Positions 39,269 to 51,870 of a DNA stretch of 64,000 nucleotides are shown one piece after another. Made by a program: the position numbers and the translations under genes. Position 1 is the stretch's first letter; the number at the start of each line of letters is the position of its first letter. Under the pieces are notes generated by a model that saw nothing but the letters and a program-made list of their open reading frames with translations, did not search any database and had not been told where the DNA came from. The DNA comes from Burhinus oedicnemus (lineage: Eukaryota > Chordata > Aves > Charadriiformes > Burhinidae), in the NCBI GenBank assembly GCA_008921705.1, contig VFFE01007605.1, positions 3,101,351 through 3,165,350 of the forward strand. Reading direction: 5' to 3'.

Positions 39269-42200
39269 CACAGTTACTTCTCATATCTGCTCTGGTCCAC
39301 GTGCCTATTACCAGCAACGCCTGGCCAGTGCGAAACACCAGGCAGAGGGATTTTGGTGGAATTTAGAAGCTCTGAACTGGGGTCAGTATTTTATTTGGGT
39401 GTGCTCCTGCACAGGAAGAAACACAAGAACTGCACATCACAGCATGGTTCATTCCTCGAGCAGCTCAACAGCCCACGAGCGCTGAGACGCTGCTCCCAGC
39501 AAGCAGAAAATCCTCGGAGTGGTGACACTCTAAGTGGCTTTTTTATTTAGTATTTAAAGACCACTTTTCCTTTTACGCAGGTTAGTAGCCTCGAAACCCC
39601 TCCAGTCGATACCGGCTGGCTTACGACCTGCATAAAACCAAGGAGCTGCTGTGAACGGGTCCCTGCAGACATCAACCAGGGGTTCTGTGCACAGGCTCCG
39701 GCATTACAGCTCGGGAATGAGCCTCTGCATTCCAGCTGCTGTAAGATTGTTGGATACTCGAAAACCACCCTCACTCGAGCTCTGCACTTGAGGGTACTTC
39801 AGTTTATAGTCTAACCCTTGAGGAATAATGCCTGGACCAGCGCGCTGTGCACAGGGCTCTCGGAGGAATGGCTACAGGGATCACACGGCATTTACTCACC
39901 CACAGGCTGAGCGTGTGCACAGGTTTAAGTGGCATCTTAAATATCTCCAGGCAATTCCAAGCCCTTCAGGAGCCACACCATCACTCGGCTTCTGCTTCAA
40001 TTTTGTTGTATGCCTTCTGGGCTCCCCGGTCACACATTCCTTTATGATTCCTGCCCGCAACATGTTTGTACCACTCCTCCCATCGCCAGATACATCCCCC
40101 CTTCATAGCACTTAAATACACATTTGCCTTTACTCCTTTCTGCTGGGGTTTCCCAGTGCTGTCAGTCACCTGCAGAGACCAGCTTTCCTCTGCCTTTCGC
40201 CCAGGTCAGCATCCTCGCCTCCTTCCAGCAGATTATTACAAGAAACGACACTGGGTTGCTCCTCTCACAACCCTTTAAGCTCAGGCCTGAAGCAGGCAAC
40301 ATAAATTTTGAAACAAACCTCTGAGTCTTTATACGGCGAGGCATTAAATAATACAGCAGCTTCATGAATTCAGGCAGAATTCATAACTTTGATACAGTTG
40401 AAATGTCCTAAACCTTCACTTTAGATTTCCACGCCTTGATGCCATAGGAGGTTGATGACTCTCCGGAGGGCTTTGCTACAGAAGAAGGTTGTATTGCTGC
40501 AGAACTTAACGTGAATCCATAAACCAATATGGATCGACTGGAGCGAGGACTGCGCGGACACTGATTTCCATATCAAGTAGATTATTATGGGTTAGTCAAA
40601 ACGTGTTGCCAACCAAACTGGGAAAAATGGATATTACTTGTATTGATTGAAATGTAGAGATTAGTTGTAGCAGGGCGGCTTTCTCCGGTAGATGATCCCT
40701 GCGATACATGGGTGAGGACAGCACGGCGAGACGCCAGCACGGGGAGATCTGGCCGCAGGGTAATTCTCTGCCATCTCTGCAGCGCCTCGTCTTGTGCTCA
40801 AACCGCTGGTCCTCCCCCTGGTATGTATCTGCCTGCAGAGCTGGTGTGAACGGGCTCGTGCTGTACCCTAACATCTGGCTTTACAAAACCGCAGTGGTTT
40901 TACCTCCGCCTTCTACACCTCACCTTGACATCTGATGGGACGTAGCGTTGGTAGGAAAAAAGAATGTACAGGATGGTGTTCGGCTGTTGCGTGGATGGAG
41001 CAGGTAAGTAGCTGCTCTTTCTCTAATTTCAGTGGGTTTTTTCACTAATTAACTTCTCCCAGATTCAGAATCCTTCAGATTTATAGATAAAAGCCATTTT
41101 AAAAGCTCAAGGTACTGTAAAAAGCAGAAGGTCTACGCTTTTATAAAATCACACAGCATACAAATGACTTTGCTTTAGTAAAAACCCTGAGTTGTGATTT
41201 TGTATTATATCTTTTGCTGCAGAAAAAAGATCTAGGATCTAGGCAGTGGCGAACACAAAGAACGGTGGGTGAGGAGAACCCAATTTGGATGTGTTCTCCT
41301 GGTTCTTTTGGAGACTGGTTGAGCACCAGCACGAGAAGAACCCGCTCCGTTCCCTGCGCTTGTTTTGAGTATCTGCGCTGTGATTAACAGTACTTCACGG
41401 CACTTCTGTGAAGCGTTCTGCAAAGTTTTCAGACAGAATAAGTCACAGAATTACAGGCATTACCATAATTATGCATGTGTATGCCGATGCATTTTTATTA
41501 ATTGAGTAGCCAACCAGGAAAATTTCAGTCCTAATAATAAGTCCTAATACATTTAGGCAATGTATTAGCTAAGACCGACTTGAAAATACACCTCAGAAAG
41601 GCGCTGTCACTTGGTGTTGACACCTGCAGAAAAGGTATTGGCATGAAGCAGAGGAATTGGAAGGATGGATCCATCGAGGCGAGACACGAGGAAGCCCCTT
41701 CCCCCAGGACCGGAGTGGGAACAAATGGAAATAATTATTCTGGAGAGTAAGTAACTGAAATTCCTGTTACAAGGACTGTTTTAGCCATAAGCTAGTGAAG
41801 AGATGAAAAACTGCCATCAGAATGAAAAGTGCTAGAAGCAGCAGAAACGCAGGCAACTGAAAGGTTAGCAATTGGGGAGGAAAAAGGAGAAAAAAACCCC
41901 GCAGAATCTTCACTCTCAGCAAAAATTTAAGGAAAAACCCAACAGACTCTGTTTAAAGAAACCGTTTACAGCGATTTTCTTTACTCCCAAGTTACAGCAT
42001 GCGTGCTCGCATTCCAGCTGAATGAGGGAGCCTTTTTGCTGATGCAGAACACATCTTACTGGTTCATTTTCAGTACAATGCACAGAGAATTAGGTGCACA
42101 ATTCCTGGTAACAAGAATGGAGATTGCGCACGTCTCCTTCCTTCCTGCACATCGCGGAACAAATAACCAGGAGTGCAGGGCAGAGAACGCCAGACACATA

Positions 42201-42583
42201 ACTCTTGCTTCGGTTATCGGGAGTCGGAGGGCTACGGTTAAAAATCTATCCTAAAACAGAGGAAATATTTCTCTGCTATAGCAATTCCTCCTACCTACCA
42301 TTTACAAGACCGATGTCCAGCCTCAATATGCAGCAGCTGAATACAAATCAGGCTGCTAGCTCCATGCTGTGCAAAACCATCAAAAATAAACGCCTGAATT
42401 TTACCTTCTTGGGAAATAACGTAAACATCAGCACAATCCCATGTCTTGCTTCCAGTATAATCTCAATCAGGGCGCAATTCAGCTCTGATGGGCTTTTGTA
42501 AATACGCGACTGACCTTTTTAAGCATGTGACATGGGCTTCAGCGAGGCTTCACTGGCTCCGATATCTGCCTGATTCGCCGAGG
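39269..42583. other. 3-kb gene-free stretch
   Basis: No recognisable exon, RNA gene or transposon. Confidence 0.6.
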
Positions 42584-42617
42584 TGATGAGCTCCTTCCGC
42601 GCTCGTTGAGCTCATCA
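42584..42617. repeat. Perfect 10-bp inverted repeat
   Basis: TGATGAGCTC (42584-42593) and GAGCTCATCA (42608-42617) around a 14-base loop. Downstream sequence contains GGGCCCTAAGC. The arrangement resembles an old palindromic amniote interspersed repeat. Confidence 0.65.
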
Positions 42618-44140
42618 GGATTTAAGAGCATGCAGACTCTCAGAGCTGGGCCCTAAGCACTCAATTCAGCATCCATGAAACAAGCATGACATTGATCCTT
42701 GACTTTGATGGACACACAGGTCTAAGCCAGAGCCAGAGCTACATTCAGTCACTTGAGGATAGAAATGTATTTTTTCTTGCAGGAGAAAGAGAGAAAATAC
42801 CTTATTGAGAAAATGTTTTATGACAAAACTTTCAGCCTACTTGTAGGATTATAACAGTGGTTGTTTTACAGCTTCTTCTAATTGGATTTTTTTCTTTTAT
42901 CAAGAAAACAGGGAGAACATCTCTCCAGCTGAACTGAACATGCTGGACCCTTCCCTGGCACTGGGGCGATCACCCTTATTTATTAAAGCCTTCCCCTCTT
43001 CGGAGCAGAATGGCATGTCCAAACCATACATTGAAAATAGCCCAAACTAACTCTTAAGCCTTGTCTAGGACAGGAACGGTCCAGGAAAGTGCTGACCCCA
43101 GCCGAAACCATGCTAGGGACCATGGTGGGAAGCCCAGGTGATGGCACTGCTCCCTGTTCTGGCACAGCCGCAGCCAAACCACACAGGATGAGTCTCCTGG
43201 AAGAGCTAGTGCCTTCCCAGTAGCATCCTCCCACCACCGACCACCACAGCCCCACATTGCCTTGGACAGGCAGCTTCTCAGATGTACAGTCCAGTACATT
43301 TTCAACCATTAATTTAATCGTTGAGTCCTATATTAAGATTTCCATCCAGAGGGCCAGTTTCACGCCAGCTGCAGTAGGTAGGTTTATCCTCCAGCCACGT
43401 TCCAGCCACCTTCCAGCCACAGCCTGTGGACTCCTTGGATGGAGGTCTCCAAGTCTCTAACTGGAAGTCTGAGCTCTGGAGTCCCCCCTTTTTTAGGAGG
43501 TAGCTAAAACATGACACCCTTTTACCAAATAACTGAAACAAAACCAATCTCTTTGGTTTTAATTCAAGCTGATGGTGATGATTTTGATGCAATTGGGTTC
43601 TGTAATCATCAATGTCTCTTAGGAAAAGAAGGTTATTGTATGCAAGTCCTATAACTCTAGTTTCCAGAATTGGTTGACAAGAGAGAGGATCTTCCAGTAA
43701 ATAAACTGGACCAAGTTAATTCCTGAATTATACTGTATAATAATGAGAGGAGACTGCTCTTGGTGTACGGGATACACAGCGTCATTTCATTCTTTCTCTG
43801 TGAAAGCAAAACGCACTCACCAAGGAATAGAAAGGTAAAATTCAGCAGCATCTGCATTGCTAAAATGTGCTGTATTTCAGGCTCTCATCAAAAGCTGCTT
43901 CTGTGGCACGGCCACGTGTTCACACAATCAGGGCACTCGGAGCCTACGCCAGCTACAGCCGGTGTTTCGCTTGCAGCTCTGACGAGGAACTGTTTTCAGA
44001 GCGAATCCAAGAGTGGCCCTGCCTGGAGTTCCTACCTCAGAGTCTCTCCGTGCATCTCTAAATAGCAAATCGTCAATTCACCTCCTCCGAGCTCCCTTAC
44101 CTCACCGCCCGCCTGTCTGTTGAAGCTGTCGCCGTGACTC
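42618..44140. other. Gene-free stretch
   Basis: AT-rich DNA with no recognised gene. Confidence 0.6.
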
Positions 44141-44177
44141 GGATCTCCCCGATCACGTTCCCTGTGCGGGGAGATCC
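44141..44177. repeat. Perfect 10-bp inverted repeat
   Basis: GGATCTCCCC (44141-44150) and GGGGAGATCC (44168-44177) separated by 17 bases. Confidence 0.75.
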
Positions 44178-44208
44178 CCCCTACGTTACAGAGCGTGGTG
44201 AAGCTATT

Positions 44209-44256
44209 AAGCTACTTAGGTGTCTATCACCTAAGCTGCTTAGGTTTCTATCACCA
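44209..44256. repeat. 24-bp tandem duplication with an internal palindrome
   Basis: Two 24-base units (44209-44232 and 44233-44256), both starting AAGCT.CTTAGGT and ending TCTATCACC followed by one variable base. At the junction CTTAGGTG and CACCTAAG form an 8-bp inverted repeat with a 5-base loop. Confidence 0.8.
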
Positions 44257-47200
44257 GAAGTGATACGCTGTTGAAGAACCTGACATTTGAAGCGATGGAA
44301 GGTCTCAGAGCTCCAAACCACTCAAGTTAACGGAAAGAGTGTGCGCTGTTTTGACGACAACGTTGAGTGAAAATAAAGTGACAAAATCCCAGACAAATGT
44401 CGTACAGGGAAACAACGACAAACATAAAGCTACGACCACGTAGGACTGCAACATTTTGCTGATCCTCTTGCAAAATTCCCTACAACCTAAGCTACCAGGC
44501 ACTCATCTCTTTCCATTACATCCAGCCCCCCCACTCAACAAAAATATTATTTACCCTGTAAACCAAAATGCTCTGCTATTCTTTGCTTAAGAAACACTCT
44601 GATGAAGAAATACGTTTCTCATTGTAATAGACTGTTAATTTTCAGACTTTATTATAATTGCTGAAATGACTGTAACTTCCCCACCAATCTAATTTAGCTT
44701 TCAAATTCCTATAACAGTATTACTCATGGACTCAGCAATGCACTGGATTGTTGGCACTAGAAATGTCCAGAAAACCTGCTTACTCAGTGACGCTAGAGAT
44801 ATCTGTCAGGCCCTAATATTTCATTTCCTGAATAAATGTTGCATAGAGTCCGTACTCCGAATGTGAAAAGAGTAAAATATTCTTTTGATCGTTCCTTTGA
44901 AATATTTTCTTCGTCCGTTAAAAAATGAATGTAAAGCAGCACGCAGTCAGCAGTAAGACAATCAAGTTGGATAAACTGATACACAGAGATTTAATGACAT
45001 TTTGTGCTCTTTAAACTGATGTAAATCCAAAGAGTCTCGCTCTTCTGCATACACCTGACCTCTACGTTGCCGGGTTTAGGGATGAAACGTCCCTGAAGAT
45101 GCTGCCCAATCTCTACATTCAAGCTGAGCGCTCGTAGCCGGTCTTGATGCCGTAGCTAGCTGGCATGGACCGTATACTCACGTGCCCCCCTGGAGATGCA
45201 GGCCAGATTTGAAGATCTGTAGCCATCCGTGCCCAGCATTTCACCCACTAACGTCATCATCAGTCCCACCCTGCCCGCGCTCAATTCAGGAACAAGAAGT
45301 CTCGTGACAGACCCAGAGGATCCGTTTCTCATAAAACAAAAATAGTGGAAAATTCTGTATTTGTTAACGTAACCCATACAGGAATGCCGTGACATGAATA
45401 CCCACGAAACAGCAAGGAAGGCAGAACGACAAGGGTTGCGAGTCCATCCTGCTTCAAGTGGACGTGCATCAGCAGAGCACGAGAGCCAGCGTGAGAGCCA
45501 GGCTGCTTTTCCTGTTGACCCTCCGTGACTCTTACTTGCTTGGGAAGCAAATACAGTTTGCGGGAAAGAACAAAAAACCAGCAGCAATTTAACTTGTAGT
45601 GCTTTAGAATGGTTTGACGAATCCTTTTAGAAACACAGAACTGCACAAAAATAGAGGTGGAAGGGAGATCACCTGGTCTGTGAAAACTGTATTGTGTAAC
45701 CTGGTTTTGGAGCTGAACTGCACACATTGAGGACAATTTGGCTTATTTCAGGTGTGGATAACTCTGTAATTATATTTTTTTATGAAATGTATAAATTGTC
45801 CAACTTATCTATTTATTTATCACAATGCTTGGTAGTTGATTAGCAACAGTGAGACCACTAGATTTCTTGGCAGTAATTATCATTTTGTTATTTTCTTTCC
45901 CCCTGTGCCTGACTGTGTCCCCTGTCATCACCTGCCTCACACTGGGGCTGAAAACCCTTCGGAATAAAGACAACGTGGTGGTTTTGTTTGCATAGCATGT
46001 GGGCTCCTGGCCACGACAAGGAGTCTGAGACACTACGATAATTCAAATATTAATACGCCACGGGAATCCAATGGCATACATTGAGAACTTGTTTCCACGC
46101 TGCCTTAAAACACCGATAAATAAGAATTTTACTTGTAGTGTTGCTCATTTTGTTATGTATTTTTATCAAGGGAGCCAGTTGCAACAAGTAGAACCCTGAG
46201 CTGGTTAAAGCTTATTTCAAGTTAATTTAAAATAATGCACTGTCTCTCTAGACTCATACATCTTAACAAAGCAAATGGCAAGCGATCCAGAACATTCAAA
46301 GCGTAACGACATTCAGATGTGTCTAGACATAAATAGCAACTTCTAAACCAAAAATTTGCCTCTGGAGTCTTTTCAGTAGGCCCTCAAATAGAAAATATTT
46401 AAAGGGAGACCATGATAGTATAATTTCTCTTTGTTGGAGGCAGGGATGGAGTGAATGTGTCATAAGGCATTAAGAAAGAACAAGAGAAATCTCAGTGAGC
46501 CAAAATGAAAGGACTTCATTATAGACCAAATCCTCACTCCATTTAAGTCAATCATAAATCTGTTGACTGCGGTAGCCAAGGATTTCCTGACACAGCTTCA
46601 ACCAGAAACAATTTTCAGCACCATATTGTACTATTTGAGGCCTTGATTTTCTCTTTTTCCGTAAATGACTAAGGATCTTCATACACAAGAGTTGCAGGAT
46701 CCGGCCATACAGCTATCGCAGGGTCCAGGCAGAGCCCCCACTCGAAGCCGTGGCTGGAGCAGGGCTCACCAGGGGTTTCAAACAGCCCCTTGAGCAATAT
46801 CCCAAACTTCCAGAATGGAAAAACTCTTTCTAAACGTGAGTATACTTGGGATTTCTTTGTGTATTAGTAAATAATTGGAATTTCACTGCTAACTCGTGAT
46901 AGGGAGGCACTAACACTACTGCCACTGACCTCTCCCAAGCAGGAGACGTGGGGGACTGAAGTACTCTACTCGCATCCCGGTTTCCCCAGAAAGACACCAG
47001 CAACGAGTGAAACAAGGAGAGCTCTGCCTTTGCCTCGTGGGTTATCGCACTGTAACCACATTCCCCTCCTTATCTACAACCACAGCAGGCTTGAAGCAGA
47101 TGGATCACAATGCAAATATCTGTAACTTCTCCTTCTTTATGTCTTTGTACAGAATAGCAAGCACGCAAACAAAACCAGGAACAACAAATTGAGTTATCCA

Positions 47201-48171
47201 GTCTACTCCTTTTCCCACTTAATAAAGGGTATGCTTTGCTACCACTTAATTCAATGGAAAAATTCCTTTAGGTCTCCATGGGAACAGCGTTGGGTCTATA
47301 ACACTTAACCATAAGTACCAAATTCTATAAGCTTTGGCTGAAACTTTTTAGTGTCCTTTTAAAGATCTCTGCGGATAAAGAACTTCAGGCTCTGGAGTCA
47401 ATAAAGTCAATGGAGCAGCTTTCACAGGCATCAAAAGTTCACTTTAAAACTTTTCTGCAAAATAGTTACTGGAATTTGGGGAAAGCGAGCACAAAGAAAA
47501 CACTGTAATAACTAACACAATGACCCTTTCAACAAGGAAAGCGAGCAGCCTTTTTAATGAAATTGGACTTAACGTACGTTTGGACCAGACAGTGAAAGGA
47601 AATCTCTCACCAGCACATCACAAGGCCAATAATGTGTAAACAGATAATAGCAAGAGCTGTGTGATTCATAATTAATTCAAAAGAGATGGCATTTCTGCCT
47701 TCTTCCCGGTTTTGGTCAGTCACTGAAGACAATTTGCCTCTCAGTCTGTGTGAAATACCGTATTTCAGAACTAAATTCTTCTATTCCCATCATGACAGCA
47801 ATAACATGAAGTAATAAAAATAACAATATGTACATTTACTGAACATTGTGCTTGTGTGGCAGAATTCTGGACAAAACCCTGAACTCGTAATCTTCTCTTC
47901 ACACCCAAATAAACTTCAAAATGAACAGAAATATAAATAATAAATAAATAGTGATGATAATGAATGGTGTTATTAATAATCTGATGCCAAGATCAGGCAG
48001 TTCAAAGTTCAACTCAAAGCTTTGAAAAGAACGTGGACGTGTTCACTGATTTGTAAGCAGAGGTTTATCCAGGATGAAAATGAACGTGGGTCTCGGATGC
48101 TTGGGATGACCTTGCTTTGACCAAGTAGTTCCCTGATGACCATGTGTCTGGGTTGCCCTTGGTGCCCGAGC
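44257..48171. other. 4-kb gene-free stretch
   Basis: AT-rich DNA. A possible CR1 scrap (GAGGTGGAAGGGAGATCACC) lies at about 45630-45685. Stretches near 46527-46555 and 47395-47415 contain TTTAAGTCAAT and AGTCAATGGAG, reminiscent of old amniote repeats. No coding exon is recognised. Confidence 0.5.
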
Positions 48172-48433
48172 TGCAGGGTGCAGAGGCGCTGCAGGGGTGT
48201 GGAGGCGCTGCAGGGGTGCAGAAGTGCTGCAGGGTGCAGAGGTGCTGCAGGGGTGCGGAGGCGCTGCAGGGTGCAGAGGTGCTGCAGGGGTGCAGAGGTG
48301 CTGCAGGGGTGCGGAGGTGCTGCAGGGGTGTGGAGGCGCTGCAGGGTGCAGAGGTGCTGCAGGGTGCGGAGGCGCTGCAGGGGTGCGGAGCAGTGCGCTG
48401 CAGGGTGCAGAGGTGCTGCCCTGCCAGGTAGCA
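48172..48433 (+). repeat. GC-rich minisatellite, about 18-19-bp units
   Basis: About 13 tandem copies of a unit like GAGGYGCTGCAGGGGTGCR, with lengths alternating between 17 and 19 bases. The array ends with an 11-bp perfect inverted repeat: GCAGAGGTGCT (48407-48417) and AGCACCTCTGC (48430-48440). Several frames are open across it on both strands purely because of the repeat, so it is not coding. Confidence 0.9.
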
Positions 48434-49260
48434 CCTCTGCTCGGGCTGCAGTATCCTTGCCAGCTTTGCGGCTCCCCAGCTCAGCCTATGGTATGTGTAC
48501 CAAATTGGCAGCTGTCAAAATTATTCAGCTTAGAAATGAATCAGACATGGCAGTTAATGACCCAAATTGAAAACAAGGAAAGAAACACAAGATCTTTTCA
48601 GTTATGGGGGTTAAGGACTGATTACCCCATGCTACAGGTGGAGGCTTGGGTAGGCAAAGTCTACCCACCTTCAATGCTAAGGGCCTCTACAGCGAGGTCT
48701 CTAATAAATCAGTCAGCGCCATCGTACCATAATACTGCCTTTATACTGTAGTTCGACCCGGCCCTGGCACATGTTTAAGGGCAAAAATAATTTATTTTAT
48801 GACATCACCGAATTCCTGATTAAAACATTCACATACTGAGATTTTAAAACGCACTTTCTTCTACTAACATTTTCGCTAGCTCTGAAAATCCCACGCTACG
48901 TGCTTTGACCACATCATAAAGAAAAAGGCTTCATTTTGGATGCTGAACAACATACACTGTTCAAGAGTAGCGTGTTTATTTTTTGGCAGGATACAGCTTT
49001 CACACAGACCAGCTCAGAAACACGACTCTGACACGAGCATCAAGAATGGATTCACGCAGCCACAGCAGCAGGAACATTACCATTAGTGGGACAGTACCAA
49101 ATACAGAAGATACCTTGTCTTAAAAATCTTTATTTTCGGTGCAGAAACATGGGAGAATGACAAGAAACCTTTAGGGAATATTGCAATTTCCATAGCTTGT
49201 GATGCTAATTACAGTCATTATCAGAGAGTTTAAAAAGTTCTGCGTATTTTTTGTTCTCTG
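48434..49260 (+). repeat. Duplicated 827-bp block, left copy
   Basis: Identical by eye and colinear with 49311-50137 at a constant offset of 877 bases. It stops exactly at the N gap. See the gap feature: this is probably one locus represented twice. The content is AT-rich, non-coding and unrecognised. Confidence 0.95.
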
Positions 49261-49310
49261 NNNNNNNNNNNNNNNNNNNNNNNNNNNNNNNNNNNNNNNN
49301 NNNNNNNNNN
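49261..49310. other. Assembly gap (50 N)
   Basis: Exactly 50 N. The contig ends on either side overlap by 827 identical bases, so the gap probably represents no missing sequence. Confidence 0.98.
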
Positions 49311-50137
49311 CCTCTGCTCGGGCTGCAGTATCCTTGCCAGCTTTGCGGCTCCCCAGCTCAGCCTATGGTATGTGTACCAAATTGGCAGCTGTCAAAATTA
49401 TTCAGCTTAGAAATGAATCAGACATGGCAGTTAATGACCCAAATTGAAAACAAGGAAAGAAACACAAGATCTTTTCAGTTATGGGGGTTAAGGACTGATT
49501 ACCCCATGCTACAGGTGGAGGCTTGGGTAGGCAAAGTCTACCCACCTTCAATGCTAAGGGCCTCTACAGCGAGGTCTCTAATAAATCAGTCAGCGCCATC
49601 GTACCATAATACTGCCTTTATACTGTAGTTCGACCCGGCCCTGGCACATGTTTAAGGGCAAAAATAATTTATTTTATGACATCACCGAATTCCTGATTAA
49701 AACATTCACATACTGAGATTTTAAAACGCACTTTCTTCTACTAACATTTTCGCTAGCTCTGAAAATCCCACGCTACGTGCTTTGACCACATCATAAAGAA
49801 AAAGGCTTCATTTTGGATGCTGAACAACATACACTGTTCAAGAGTAGCGTGTTTATTTTTTGGCAGGATACAGCTTTCACACAGACCAGCTCAGAAACAC
49901 GACTCTGACACGAGCATCAAGAATGGATTCACGCAGCCACAGCAGCAGGAACATTACCATTAGTGGGACAGTACCAAATACAGAAGATACCTTGTCTTAA
50001 AAATCTTTATTTTCGGTGCAGAAACATGGGAGAATGACAAGAAACCTTTAGGGAATATTGCAATTTCCATAGCTTGTGATGCTAATTACAGTCATTATCA
50101 GAGAGTTTAAAAAGTTCTGCGTATTTTTTGTTCTCTG
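49311..50137 (+). repeat. Duplicated 827-bp block, right copy
   Basis: Starts directly after the gap with CCTCTGCTCGGGCTGCAG, the same sequence as 48434, and stays identical to the end of the left copy. The sequence then continues uniquely from 50138. Note that it begins inside the right arm of the hairpin bounding the minisatellite. Confidence 0.95.
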
Positions 50138-51746
50138 CTGATGATAGCTGCGGTATGAGACAAACTCAAGGTGCAGTAACAATGCTAAGCTAAAAAAAAC
50201 CCACCACCAAACCCTAAAGCCTGTTTATTTGCAATACTACTACCTAATTACTTAAAGTTTCTGTAATAACCAATTCAAAAAGCCCTCTCCTCTCCTATGT
50301 ACATACACACACATAATCCAAGGTATAGTCTTCTCCAAAATGGCAACTTCTGTCCTTTGAATGCACAGCAAAGGCAGAGCAGCATAGGGTTTTTAATGGG
50401 TTCTCTTCTTTGATTCTTACATACTTTTTTTTTTTTTTTTAGATTTAGCTTCTTTTTCCTTTGCTTCTTACACCATTCTTCTTTCAGGATGAAGAGATTC
50501 CTACAGATTAACTATGAAGAAGACTCACGTTCAACAAAACTGTCCACACATGTAAAATAACACACACTTCTTTGGTCTCCTCATTTTTGACTGCTTTTAC
50601 CCCAAAAGTTTTTATGAAATAAAAAGAATGCCTCCTAACTCACTCAGCACTGGCTACATGGTGTTCGTATGCCCCAAGGGCTGGATCCAAGCAAGGGTTT
50701 GTAACAGTGACTAGTCCAACATCCGCATTTACACCTTCTAAAGCCATCAGGTGCCCTGAAATGGATCCGCAAGCCAGCGCCGGCGTGGGCAGCAGGCAGC
50801 TGCCTGGAGCTGGGCAGGGGGACATATACCGTACAGGAGAGTGCCTTAAATCCTGCGCCTCTCTGGTCAAGTGGACCAAAGCCAGCGTGGTCAAAACACA
50901 GGAGGAGGAGGCACCATCCTATTTTTGTGCACTTATACAGCAGGCAGAGGCCCGAGTTTATTCCTTGCCTGAAGAATTTTCAACCCACAGCTCTTCCTTT
51001 CCAGGGGAACACTCCAATGTTACAGGACACACACAGGTATTTTGTACTCTGCTGAAGCTCTTCCATTAGAAAGAGTAATGAAATCAGGGAGAGAAAGCCA
51101 GATAATTGTTTTATCCAGTGACTTCAATAACAAATTAAACAGAGTGCTGGAGCTGGGGCTGCTCACAAACAAACGTTGGGAGTCTCTGGTCACTCGTTTC
51201 CCACTTGCAGTCCAACCACGCTCACTCTTTCCTGCGCTGTGGAGTCCCTTCAAAAGGAGAGGTGGAGAACGCCACCTTGCCAACTCACACATTACAGCAG
51301 ATTGTCTGTTGATTACCTCTTTCCCCTTCCAAAAAACAACTCTAAACAAATAAGGCATAGTATTTGCCTGGGACAGCTTCCACAAACAGTAAAACAGCTC
51401 AAATAAAAACACTAGGTAGGGAAGTCTGGCCAGATGATACGGCTCTTCCTCTCCTCTGCAGTCTGGTACACATCAACAGCTATTCTCACGGAATCTTGAT
51501 GTGATAAACACAAAGTATTCAACTATGTGTCTATGTTATTCTACCTATTTTATTTTGAATTGTGAACACCACTGTAGCGATCAGGGAATCTTACTTTTTT
51601 CCTGTAAATTTTTTATTAGGGACCTCCCAATCTCTGAATATTTAAAGCTTTATTTGTTTGACACATTGAATTAATTAATACAAAACCTCCCACAAAGAAG
51701 CTACAGATATACTACCTCAAGCTGCGATTTCTTTACTTCTCACAGC
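50138..51746. other. Gene-free stretch
   Basis: AT-rich non-coding DNA with a poly(T) run at about 50427-50442. The 130-codon minus-strand open frame (51412-51020) has no recognisable domain. Confidence 0.6.
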
Positions 51747-51870
51747 CTAAGGCCTCGATTCTGCAATTACACACATTTATCTGTACGACGGTGAAGAATC
51801 CCAATGGGACCGCTCACACTAGTGAAGTTAATCACATTCGTGAAGATCTGAGTCTCGTAGTTTTGGCTTG
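51747..51870. repeat. Old palindromic amniote repeat fragment
   Basis: The plus strand reads GGCCTCGATTCTGCAATTAC, then AATCCCAATGGGACCGCTCA, then AGTGAAGTTAATCACATTCG. This order matches a common palindromic amniote repeat (CCTGATCCTGCAA ... CCCATTGA/AATGGGACTACTCAC ... AGTAAAGTTACTCACG). It is probably a non-autonomous element that has lost its central part. The assignment is from memory of the pattern, not a database match. Confidence 0.5.

Noticed and set aside
45630..45685. Possible CR1 scrap (GAGGTGGAAGGGAGATCACC)
   Set aside because: The match is too short and diverged to list as a separate element; mentioned only in the surrounding stretch.
48172..48433. CRISPR-like array
   Set aside because: Units are contiguous 17-19-bp tandem repeats without unique spacers, in a vertebrate genome.
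48009..48751. Open frames up to 184 codons across the minisatellite on both strands
   Set aside because: They are produced by the tandem repeat itself in several frames at once and partly duplicated by the assembly artefact.
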